Positions 25,288 to 32,853 of a DNA stretch of 64,000 nt are shown here, one piece after another. Below the pieces are notes generated by a model, which was not told the DNA's origin, did no database searches, and saw only the letters and a list, made by a program, of their open reading frames with translations. This DNA is from Moraxellaceae bacterium. Lineage in GTDB: Bacteria > Pseudomonadota > Gammaproteobacteria > Pseudomonadales > Moraxellaceae. The DNA lies in the NCBI GenBank assembly GCA_030680295.1, contig JAUXVU010000018.1:310001-374000 (forward strand), given 5' to 3'. The translations under genes and the position numbers were made by a program. Positions within the stretch are counted from its first letter, which is position 1; every line of letters begins with the position of its first letter.

Positions 25288-26475
25288 ATGGCAACTGTTA
25301 AGCGCTTACCGGTCGACCTAACTGATGCTCAGATTGATGAGTTCGGGCGTGAAATTGACCTGATTTATGATGAGGCGATTGCTTCTCGCGGCGCCAAAGA
25401 TCGTCAATACATCCTTAGGATAATTCGTACCCAGCGAAGTATGGCGTTGGGTGGCCGTATTCTGATGTACATCGGTTTGTTTTTCTTGCCAGCGTGGCCT
25501 CATGCCTTTGCAAGTTGGAGTGTGAGCCTAACGATCATCGGCTTAGGTGCTTTGTCTTTAGGCTTTGCCAAAATTCTAGAAAACATGGAAATTGCCCATA
25601 ACGTGCTACATGCACAATGGGACTGGATGAAAGACCCAGAAATTCATTCAAGTACCTGGGAGTGGGATACCAGTAGTCGCTCAGACCGTTGGATGCATTC
25701 ACATAATGTCGTCCATCACACATGGACCAATGTGATTGAAAAAGACTTAGATGTTGGTTACGGCATCATGCGGGTGACGCCAATGCAAAAATGGCATCCG
25801 TATTATTTATTGCAGCCGTTTGTATTCATTTTGCTGATGCTGAATTTTGGGCTTGGGATCTCTTTTCATGAGCAAGCAATTGATGACGCCATGAAAGGTA
25901 AAAAGAAGATTAGTGAACTAGGACCATTATTAAAAAGTATTGGCCAGAAGATTTGGGGCATGTTTCGCAAAGACTACATTATGTGGCCGGGCGCTGCTGC
26001 CTTGGTGGCCATTCCAATTTCTACCGTCATACCGGTTTCGCCATTAATGGTGTTTTTTCTGGTCGCCGGTGCGAATGCAATTGCCAATGTGATTCGTAAT
26101 ATTTGGGCATTTGTGATTATTTTCTGCGGACACTTTCCTGAAGGTGTCTACACCTTTACACCGGACCAGGTGGAAGGAGAATCAAAGGGGCAGTGGTATT
26201 TACGTCAGTTGTTAGGCTCAGCCAATATCAAAGGCGGTCGGCTATTTCATATTTTATCTGGCAACTTAAGCCATCAAATTGAGCATCATTTATTTCCAGA
26301 TCTTTGTAGTAACCGCTACCCCGAGGTTGCGCCGCGAGTGCAAGCCGTGGCCTCTCGTTTTGGCCTGCCTTATAACAAAGCGTCAATCTGGCGTCAGTTT
26401 GGTAGTACTTGGCTGAAAAATATTCGGCTAGCGTTTCCCGGCGGCAAGATGCCGCCAGAGATTGCAAGAGCGTGA
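25288..26475 (+). CDS. Membrane fatty-acid desaturase (acyl-CoA or acyl-lipid type)
   Basis: A 395-residue integral membrane di-iron desaturase. The three histidine boxes are HNVLHAQ, HSHNVVHH and HQIEHHLFPD, and hydrophobic segments flank them. The HQIEHH form is typical of front-end and DesB-like bacterial desaturases. It is co-transcribed with the upstream ferredoxin reductase. Introducing a double bond into saturated acyl chains would alter membrane fluidity or create the substrate for the double-bond-attacking enzymes encoded in the same regulon; the second idea is inference. Confidence 0.92.
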   Translation: MATVKRLPVDLTDAQIDEFGREIDLIYDEAIASRGAKDRQYILRIIRTQRSMALGGRILMYIGLFFLPAWPHAFASWSVSLTIIGLGALSLGFAKILENMEIAHNVLHAQWDWMKDPEIHSSTWEWDTSSRSDRWMHSHNVVHHTWTNVIEKDLDVGYGIMRVTPMQKWHPYYLLQPFVFILLMLNFGLGISFHEQAIDDAMKGKKKISELGPLLKSIGQKIWGMFRKDYIMWPGAAALVAIPISTVIPVSPLMVFFLVAGANAIANVIRNIWAFVIIFCGHFPEGVYTFTPDQVEGESKGQWYLRQLLGSANIKGGRLFHILSGNLSHQIEHHLFPDLCSNRYPEVAPRVQAVASRFGLPYNKASIWRQFGSTWLKNIRLAFPGGKMPPEIARA

Positions 26476-26511
26476 GCTCGTCGTCGTGGTTTTTATTACG
26501 GCAAGACTGGC

Positions 26512-27114
26512 TCACATGCCGTTTATAAACTCTGCTGAGTCAAAGCGTATCGTCGTTCGTAAGGGACGCATGGCTTGAGCATATTGTACTAACACCTCCA
26601 ACGCCCAGTCGGCACGAGCGCGGATACGTGCATCGGGTTCGTCGACAGCGTTATCACCATTGAGTACCTCGCCCACATGGCGCACGATAAGTTGTTCAGG
26701 CAAGTAACACAGTCGGCAATTTTTGTAGCTGGAAGCACGCAGCTCACTTAGTGGATAGGCTCCACCAAGGCCCGCTGATACGCCCACCAATAGCGCTGGT
26801 TTGTGCCCTAGTTCACGACGCCCAGCATAGATAAAAAAGTTCTTTAACGCCGGGCTGGCCATGCCGTGCCATTCAGGGCTGATCAGCACGACACCATCGG
26901 CCTCACGCAGCAGAGCGGCATAGTTGGCCCAAGTGCCGCTAGCATCTTCTGCCGGCCACAAGGGTAATGGCGTGGCCCCAAGATCAATCAGGCTAAGGTT
27001 TTCTGCTGTGCAGTAGCCCAGCTCGAGCAGGCGTTGGCGCAAGTAAGCGGCGACCTTGGCCGATTGGCTGGACGGCTGGCTGGAACCAGCCACTAACACT
27101 AACTTCAGGCTCAT
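26512..27114 (-). CDS. NAD(P)H-dependent FMN reductase family protein
   Basis: A 200-residue flavodoxin-like protein of the NADPH-dependent FMN reductase family. The N-terminal phosphate-binding loop is VAGSSQPSSQSAKVA, and the flavin/active-site segments VLISPEWHGMASPALKNFFIYAG and VGVSAGLGGAYPLSELR match the family (normally PEYN... and GxxGG). The histidine in place of the usual asparagine in PEWHG is slightly unusual. Its start overlaps the stop of the upstream hydroxylase gene by four bases (ATGA), so the two form an operon and it may supply reducing power to that enzyme or act as a quinone reductase. Confidence 0.85.
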   Translation of the reverse strand: MSLKLVLVAGSSQPSSQSAKVAAYLRQRLLELGYCTAENLSLIDLGATPLPLWPAEDASGTWANYAALLREADGVVLISPEWHGMASPALKNFFIYAGRRELGHKPALLVGVSAGLGGAYPLSELRASSYKNCRLCYLPEQLIVRHVGEVLNGDNAVDEPDARIRARADWALEVLVQYAQAMRPLRTTIRFDSAEFINGM

Positions 27115-27953
27115 TGCTTGGTTTTCTCAGTTTTCGTTGATTGACGGGTACGGACCAAAGGCCAAAACAACTCGTGTTGCCAACTGACAGGACTTAGGTT
27201 TTCCACGCCAAATGACGGGGGCCTTCGACGTGTGATTTTGGCAGTGCCATATAATATGTCCCAAAAGAATAGCAGATTACCAAAATTACCCTTGTAGTGA
27301 GTCACGCCATCATCAGCGTTTTGGCCGTGATGGGCAGCATGGGTTGATGGCGTCGAAATAGTGCGCTCCAACAGCCACATTAGGGGTTTCAGCGCATGAA
27401 TTTGGTAGAGCTTGTCATCCCAAGCGACACTGCTATGCGCAGCAAAAATTACTGACATCTTAATGATTAGATAAACGTAATAAACCTCGGCTAAGCCTAG
27501 ATAAATGAGTGTCCCAGACAACCAGATGCTGGGCATCAACAAGTAGTAGAAGCTGTTATTGCGGTAGACGATGCGGATGCTCATGTACGGCGCAGAATGG
27601 TGCGCACGGTGCAGGGAATATAACCATGGCACTCGGTGTGCCATGCGGTGCCACCAGTATTGCATCATGTCGTCGAACAGCAAAAACAGTGCGAAACCGA
27701 CCAACCAAGGCAAGCTACTAAGGGTGTCGCGAGCATTTGGCACCCATATATTAAGTAGTGTGTCGGTTAGAAAGAGCACTAGCGGGAACGTCAGACCCAG
27801 CAGCAAGCTTGAGCCGAATACTTCAATGGCGATATCACGCCATTGGCCCTTGGGTTGGCGGAAGCAGCCGTAGATCAGCTCCAGCAGGACAAATCCAAGA
27901 AAGATTGCACCAACCACAAGTGCGGGGTTGTTAGTGAAGGTTGTTGAGTTCAT
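27111..27953 (-). CDS. Sterol desaturase/fatty-acid hydroxylase family protein
   Basis: A 280-residue membrane di-iron enzyme of the fatty-acid hydroxylase superfamily. Several hydrophobic segments surround the histidine clusters WWHRMAHR, LHRAHH and HAAHHG, which match the HxxxH/HxxHH pattern. The ATG at 27953 is preceded by GAGG at 5 bases; an in-frame TTG at 27974 is less likely. It is coupled to the FMN reductase and divergent from an AraC-type regulator 72 bases away, which probably controls it. The substrate could be a fatty acid, carotenoid, sterol or alkylglycerol; position beside the lipid-oxidation regulon suggests a lipid. Confidence 0.87.
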   Translation of the reverse strand: MNSTTFTNNPALVVGAIFLGFVLLELIYGCFRQPKGQWRDIAIEVFGSSLLLGLTFPLVLFLTDTLLNIWVPNARDTLSSLPWLVGFALFLLFDDMMQYWWHRMAHRVPWLYSLHRAHHSAPYMSIRIVYRNNSFYYLLMPSIWLSGTLIYLGLAEVYYVYLIIKMSVIFAAHSSVAWDDKLYQIHALKPLMWLLERTISTPSTHAAHHGQNADDGVTHYKGNFGNLLFFWDILYGTAKITRRRPPSFGVENLSPVSWQHELFWPLVRTRQSTKTEKTKQ

Positions 27954-28025
27954 GTTAGCCTCGACAAGGCCCAATAGAGGTACTGGGCGACAGTCTTATA
28001 AGAAGCTAAACCGGCCTGAGGCGAC

Positions 28026-28976
28026 ATGCGCGAACTGGACAAAAATCCCCGAGAACTGGCCAAACTTCCTGTGCAGCGTTTTCATCGTGGCCCGCTTGGC
28101 CGTGTCCTTGAACGCTTTTTACAAAGTCACGTCAGCATCTCGTCAGATTTTAGCCTAGTTGCTTTGGAGCAACTTTGGCTAGCGGCCGTCAAACACGATC
28201 CAGCAATCGGCTTGCATTTATTTACCCAATTTACCCCTCAGGATTGGCACGTTTTAGTCCATCTTGGCCAGTACTGTGCCAATGTCGCTGAAGCTAATCG
28301 TTGTTGGGCGCGTTATGCTAGCCTAGCTTCGGATACCGACCAAGTACGCATCATTGAAGAGTCAGGCTGTATGGGTGTTGAGCTTCAGATTGATGCGCCG
28401 CCGCAACTGGCTCGCTTTTTAGCTGAGCATTATACGGTGATGGCAGTGACCCAAATGCGCCTTGGCACTGGCCAGCCGCAGCTGCAAGTTGCTGCGCAGT
28501 TTCGTCATGCGCGACCGGATTACCATGAGCTTTATAAACCTTGGTTTGGCGTAGATATTAAATTCGGTGCTGATCGTAATCTGTTGCTGTTCGATTCAGC
28601 CACGCAAGCTTTGCCAATGCGTAACCGACATGCTGGTATGGTCGAGGTGATTTGTCAGGAGCTGGATCGTCGTTTGGCTCGGCAACATCAGCTTGGTGGC
28701 TGGGCTGATAAAGTCGCAACCAGTGCCCGTCAAGCGTTGCAGCAGGGGCTAGTGCCGAGTCTAGAGAGCGTGGCAGAAAGTCTGCACCAGAGCCCACGTA
28801 CTTTGCGTAGGCGTTTAGAAGAACAAAATCTTAGTTTTCGCCAAGTGCTTGATATGTTGCGTGCTGAATTAGAGCAGCAATATGAGTTGCAAGGTTGTAG
28901 TCGAGCGCAGATCGGCGAGTTGCTAGGTTATAACGACACTGCTGCCTACCTGCATGCACGCAAACGCTGGTCATGA
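28026..28976 (+). CDS. AraC-family regulator with shortened C-terminus
   Basis: A 316-residue regulator with the N-terminal arabinose-binding-like domain of the OruR/GbuR type (residues about 20-200) and a C-terminal AraC helix-turn-helix pair (SLESVAESLHQSPRTLRRRLEE, then RAQIGELLGYNDTAAYLHARKRW). The protein stops right after KRWS, whereas relatives normally continue with about ten residues ending in a Pro-x-x-(Phe/Tyr)-Arg motif. Its stop is one base from the converging yaeQ stop. It is divergent from the hydroxylase/FMN reductase operon, its presumptive target. The short end may be tolerated or may weaken DNA binding. Confidence 0.85.
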   Translation: MRELDKNPRELAKLPVQRFHRGPLGRVLERFLQSHVSISSDFSLVALEQLWLAAVKHDPAIGLHLFTQFTPQDWHVLVHLGQYCANVAEANRCWARYASLASDTDQVRIIEESGCMGVELQIDAPPQLARFLAEHYTVMAVTQMRLGTGQPQLQVAAQFRHARPDYHELYKPWFGVDIKFGADRNLLLFDSATQALPMRNRHAGMVEVICQELDRRLARQHQLGGWADKVATSARQALQQGLVPSLESVAESLHQSPRTLRRRLEEQNLSFRQVLDMLRAELEQQYELQGCSRAQIGELLGYNDTAAYLHARKRWS

Positions 28977-28977
28977 T

Positions 28978-29511
28978 CTAACGCAAAGTCACTGCATCAA
29001 TCTGCGCACTTCGCTCGCCATCACTTAACCAAAGCTGACCATCTTGCACGGTGCACTGCAGCTTCATGTTTTTCTGTACAAAAGCGGCGAGGGGGGTATC
29101 ACCTTGCACGACCAGTCGTTGCACAATCAGATTGTTGGCGCGCTCTAGCTTTGCTGTGATGCCTTCCCACCAGATTGGTGTGGAGTTGCCGTAGCTGAGG
29201 ACTACAACCTGTCGTGAGCGGCCACATGCTTTCATGACGCGCTTGTCATCGGGCTGGCCCATATCAATCCACAGATCAATCGTACCCGTCAGGTCTTTCT
29301 GCCAGAGGTCTGGTTCGTCAGGCTCACTTAGGCCTTTGGTGAAAGTGAGGTCTTCATGCGCATATAGAACAAACGCCAGCAGGCGCAGCATCAAGCGCTC
29401 ATCGTTTTCAGAAGGGTGCTGTGCAAGCGTAAGGACATGGTCGGCGTAGTAACCGCGATCCATGTCAGCGATGTTGAGTTCGGCTTTGCAAACGGTGGCT
29501 TTCAGAGCCAT
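28978..29511 (-). CDS. yaeQ: YaeQ family protein
   Basis: A 177-residue protein matching E. coli YaeQ in length and pattern (MALKATVCKAELNIADMDRGYY at the start, then DLWIDMGQP). YaeQ has a fold resembling PD-(D/E)XK nucleases and was originally described as a suppressor related to RfaH, but its molecular role is not settled. It converges on the AraC-type gene with a single base between the stops. The tRNA-Lys terminator lies upstream on the same strand, so yaeQ has its own promoter. Confidence 0.93.
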   Translation of the reverse strand: MALKATVCKAELNIADMDRGYYADHVLTLAQHPSENDERLMLRLLAFVLYAHEDLTFTKGLSEPDEPDLWQKDLTGTIDLWIDMGQPDDKRVMKACGRSRQVVVLSYGNSTPIWWEGITAKLERANNLIVQRLVVQGDTPLAAFVQKNMKLQCTVQDGQLWLSDGERSAQIDAVTLR

Positions 29512-29546
29512 TGGGTTTCTCTTTGGTTAGTTTATATTTTCCAAGC

Positions 29547-29585
29547 CAAAAAAAAGGCTTCCTTTCGGAAGCCTCGTTTTTGTCC
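29547..29585 (-). terminator. Intrinsic terminator after tRNA-Lys
   Basis: Stem AGGCTTCC (29555-29562) and GGAAGCCT (29567-29574) closes a 4-base loop. On the minus strand the stem is followed by eight T residues, a textbook Rho-independent terminator. A T run also follows on the plus strand, so it could work in both directions. Confidence 0.92.
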
Positions 29586-29604
29586 GCTAAATCAGCGGTT
29601 TAAA

Positions 29605-29680
29605 TGGTGGGTCGTCCGGGATTCGAACCCAGGACCAATTGGTTAAAAGCCAACTGCTCTACCAGCTGAGCTAACGACCC
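29605..29680 (-). tRNA. tRNA-Lys (anticodon UUU), CCA encoded
   Basis: The 76-base minus-strand sequence starts GGGTCGTTAGCTCAGCTGG and ends with the complementary acceptor GACGACCC plus the encoded ACCA. The anticodon loop is CTTTTAA, giving UUU. The T arm carries GGTTCGAATCC. It reads lysine codons AAA/AAG. A promoter and terminator flank it, so it is a single-gene unit. Confidence 0.98.
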
Positions 29681-29703
29681 ATGCTTGTGAACAAGCGGGG
29701 CGA

Positions 29704-29732
29704 ATATTACGAATTCATGTCTGCTTTGGCAA
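29704..29732 (-). promoter_or_regulatory. Promoter of tRNA-Lys with GC-rich discriminator
   Basis: On the minus strand TTGCCA (29732-29727) is separated by 17 bases from TAATAT (29709-29704), followed by CGCCCCGC. A GC-rich discriminator downstream of the -10 is typical of stable-RNA promoters under stringent (ppGpp/DksA) control. The predicted start near 29697 gives a leader of about 17 bases before the mature tRNA. Confidence 0.7.
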
Positions 29733-29791
29733 GCAGAAATCCTAAAAAAGTGGCGTTTAGGCTCGCGTTGGTATGTTTAGCGATCAATTGT

Positions 29792-31303
29792 TTATTGATT
29801 GACCGCTGTTTCATGACTATTACCCAAAATGGCACGCACTTCGGCTTCATGCCAGTTATGTGCTTTGCGCTGTAATAGCTTGGCCACACATTTCTGCAAG
29901 GTCATGCTGATTTTAGACTGCACACGAATCTGGTCAATTCTTGGCCACGTAGCGCGTTCACCTTGTTGACGGAACCACACCACGGATTCTTTAGTGGGGT
30001 TTTGCAGCATATGGGCATAGTGCTTACGGGTATAACGAGTCGGTGCAATAGTGGCATCACCATAGTAACTTTGCGAAATCATGGTGTAGACATGGTTTAG
30101 TGACTGACGCAGCGCCTCGTTGCGGCTGTTATCGTGGATTACTTGTAGTGTGCCCATGCCTAAGAGTCGAGCCTGAGCTTTCAGAATGCGACGAGGCAGC
30201 GAGGTGATACGAGCGCGCTCAATACGGCGTGCTTCAGACTCCATCAGCGGCACAATGTGGGGATTTACTTGGCTGGCGATAAAGTAGTTCACGTTATACA
30301 ACCGCATTAAGCGACGACGAGGCATGTCGCTGCGCATAGAGCCGTCTACCCAACGCTCAAGGGGCATATAGGGCTTAGCTGTGCCATCAGCTGATTTTGC
30401 TGACAGTGTGACGGGCGGGAACAATACTGGCACCGCACAAGAAGCAAGCACCGCACTCCATACCAGCAAGTAAGGCGATGTCAGCTCATTCATTAAGCGA
30501 GATTTTTGGTTGGCACCAACGGGTGAAATGCTGACGTTGATGTGACGACCTGTTTTTGCGAAGGCCTCTTCAAAGCTCAAGTCACCTATGTTTTGGCGAA
30601 TAAATGTCTCTAATTGCTTTTGATTAGCAAAACCACGACCTGCAAAACCGTCACGTAACTTATTCCAGCTCCATGCATGCTTGTAGAGTGCATCGCCTTC
30701 ATAAAAGTCAGTCATTTCTTCGCGGGTATGACAGCCAATCATTGAAGCGACCAGTGAGCCGGCGCTAGAGCCAGAGATAACACTAGGAAGCAAACCTTGA
30801 TCGTCCAATGCCTTACACACGCCGACATGAAACATACCTAAGGTAGCGCCGCCAGAAAGCTGCAGGGCAGGTTGGCCAAAACTCTTCAAGATGTCTTCAA
30901 ACAGCGCCAACTTAGCGTCGTTGCTTAAATGTTCGATATTGGCGTCACACAAATAATCTAAGCTATCGCTAACTTCATCAACAAAGTCTTCGATTAAGCG
31001 TTTGGTGCCGACATGTGCGCGGCCATAAAGCAATGGATTGCCCATATTGCCAAGGTCATGATGCAGACCTTCGCGTAAGGCACGAATCAGTTGCTTATGA
31101 TCTTTAGACTGACGCCATTGGCGAAGTTGTAGTAATCGTTCGCGCAGCAGCTCATGGTGATAAGTGCTGGATGCTGTTTCAATTTTCCATAAGTCCAAAC
31201 CGGTTAGCGCGTCTAGCTCTAGCGAAATTTCTCGCCATTCTTCGTAGGTTCGAGCGTTATCACGAGCGGCATAGAGTTGGCTAAGTTTCATATTGCGGGC
31301 CAT
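29792..31303 (-). CDS. Patatin-like phospholipase with DUF3336 N-terminal region
   Basis: A 503-residue patatin-family lipase. Residues about 1-140 match the DUF3336 region that precedes the patatin domain in fungal and bacterial relatives. The patatin domain has the oxyanion loop LSGGATLGMFHVGV, the nucleophile serine in GSSAGS and the catalytic aspartate in WVDGSM, forming the Ser-Asp dyad. No signal peptide is evident, so it probably acts in the cytoplasm or at the inner face of the membrane on phospholipids or triacylglycerol. Related yeast proteins are triacylglycerol lipases. It stands alone between tRNA-Lys and a strong terminator. Confidence 0.9.
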   Translation of the reverse strand: MARNMKLSQLYAARDNARTYEEWREISLELDALTGLDLWKIETASSTYHHELLRERLLQLRQWRQSKDHKQLIRALREGLHHDLGNMGNPLLYGRAHVGTKRLIEDFVDEVSDSLDYLCDANIEHLSNDAKLALFEDILKSFGQPALQLSGGATLGMFHVGVCKALDDQGLLPSVISGSSAGSLVASMIGCHTREEMTDFYEGDALYKHAWSWNKLRDGFAGRGFANQKQLETFIRQNIGDLSFEEAFAKTGRHINVSISPVGANQKSRLMNELTSPYLLVWSAVLASCAVPVLFPPVTLSAKSADGTAKPYMPLERWVDGSMRSDMPRRRLMRLYNVNYFIASQVNPHIVPLMESEARRIERARITSLPRRILKAQARLLGMGTLQVIHDNSRNEALRQSLNHVYTMISQSYYGDATIAPTRYTRKHYAHMLQNPTKESVVWFRQQGERATWPRIDQIRVQSKISMTLQKCVAKLLQRKAHNWHEAEVRAILGNSHETAVNQ

Positions 31304-31391
31304 GTGTTAAAGCATCCAGACGAAATAGGCCTAAACTTTACCATGACTTAAAGGGACTTTTGTCTTATTAACGTTCACAAAAGGTAAAAGC

Positions 31392-31427
31392 AAAACGCCC
31401 CGACACGAGGGTGAGCCGGGGCGTTTT
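31392..31427. terminator. Bidirectional terminator between DUF1329 gene and patatin gene
   Basis: Perfect 11-bp arms AAAACGCCCCG (31392-31402) and CGGGGCGTTTT (31417-31427) enclose a 14-base loop. The stem supplies its own A and T runs at both ends. It lies 38 bases after the DUF1329 stop on the minus strand and would end that operon. Confidence 0.9.
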
Positions 31428-31465
31428 ACCGTTGTGATGACCCTTAGGTCATCAACCTACGAGGT

Positions 31466-32827
31466 TTAGCGGGTACCAGCGCGACGCAAGCCGTTAGGCG
31501 AGAAGTCAGCGGCGGTGCGTTTGATAGGCACATAAACGCTGCGCTCATCATTACGCAGACCCATGGCTAAGTAGCGGCCAGACTGAAGGTCGTGATGCAC
31601 CTCCACGCTAGGCGCTTGCATAGGAATATCCGCATAGTTGATGTTGTGTTGCTCGGACACGCGCCACAGCTGGCCACGTGCATCGTACTTGTCTTGCACC
31701 ACATTCATCCAAGAGTCTTCATCAATATAGAAAACACGCTTGGTGTAAATGTGGCTAGTACCCGGCTTCAATGTTGCTTCAACTACCCATACACGGTGCA
31801 GCTCGTAGCGGGTAGTGTCGGGGTTTACGTGACCGGCTTTCAGCACATCTTTCATGCTGACGGTGTTGCCGCTAATGGTGTAGGAGTTGTATGGAACATA
31901 CAGCTCTTTCTTACCAACTAGTTTCCAGTCGTAACGGTCAGTAGCACCGTTAAACATCAAGAAGTCATCGTTAGTACGTAGACCATCTGATGCAGTGCCT
32001 GGATTGTCATAAGCTACGTTTGGTGCCAAACGTACACGACGCTGACCTGGGTTATAAGTCCAAGCGTTACGTGGTGTTTTCACTTGGTCGGTGAACTCAT
32101 GTACCAACAGGATTTGACCTGCTAGACGAGCGGGAGCTGTAATCGACTGAAGGAAGTTAAACAGTTTTCCTTGTTCGATTTCGTTTGGTTTTTTCTCCAA
32201 ACTGCCGTAGTGAAACTCGTACTCATATTCAAAACGAACCGGTGTGTAGTTGCCATCACGTGTAACAGCAGCTTGGCTCCAGTTTGTGGCATAAGCCTCA
32301 CCACGATAACGTGTTAAGTGGTTCCAAATTACTTCCAAGCCATTTTGAGGAATGGCGAATGGAATGCCGCCGGTTGTGCCAACAATGCCGTTACCGCCTG
32401 TTGCCAAGGTGGCTTTTGTAGCGTTAGCGATGGTTTGGTCATAGTGGCCTTTAGGGAATGATGCAGTACGACGAGTTTCGTACACATTCATTTTCCACGT
32501 AGGGTACTTTTTCAGCAGTGCGATTTGGCCCGGGCTTAACTGATCTTTGTATTGATCAGCATTGGCGCCAGTAATGGTGAATTTCGGCTTGTCGCTGGCA
32601 AACGGGTTAGGGTAATGGCCGCCTGTTTTAAAGCCTGCTCCAGGACTGGTTAAACCACCATTCCAAGCAGGAATGGTGCCTGCCGCGTTACCGGCTTTTT
32701 CAGCGCCCATGGGCGTTAAGCTATTGCCCAATTTAGCGGCTTCTGAAGCGCCAACAGCGGCCATGGCGGGGGCACTGAGCACAGCCATGATGGCTGCGCT
32801 AAGAACGGTTTGGGTGAGATTTTTCAT
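31466..32827 (-). CDS. DUF1329 family envelope protein
   Basis: A 453-residue protein with a Sec signal peptide (residues 1-23, ending APAMAAVGA). The body matches DUF1329, a periplasmic or outer-membrane-associated family with a LolA-like half-barrel, almost always encoded beside a DUF1302 protein. Characteristic segments include GTIPAWNGGL and RRVRLAPNVAYDNP. GAGAGAAC precedes the ATG and the gene starts 26 bases after the DUF1302 stop. The pair is often linked to lipid or sterol-like compound transport with an RND/MMPL exporter and a BNR-type protein; those partners are not in this window. Confidence 0.9.
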   Translation of the reverse strand: MKNLTQTVLSAAIMAVLSAPAMAAVGASEAAKLGNSLTPMGAEKAGNAAGTIPAWNGGLTSPGAGFKTGGHYPNPFASDKPKFTITGANADQYKDQLSPGQIALLKKYPTWKMNVYETRRTASFPKGHYDQTIANATKATLATGGNGIVGTTGGIPFAIPQNGLEVIWNHLTRYRGEAYATNWSQAAVTRDGNYTPVRFEYEYEFHYGSLEKKPNEIEQGKLFNFLQSITAPARLAGQILLVHEFTDQVKTPRNAWTYNPGQRRVRLAPNVAYDNPGTASDGLRTNDDFLMFNGATDRYDWKLVGKKELYVPYNSYTISGNTVSMKDVLKAGHVNPDTTRYELHRVWVVEATLKPGTSHIYTKRVFYIDEDSWMNVVQDKYDARGQLWRVSEQHNINYADIPMQAPSVEVHHDLQSGRYLAMGLRNDERSVYVPIKRTAADFSPNGLRRAGTR

Positions 32828-32853
32828 GTATTAAGTTCTCTCAAGTCCGTGGA

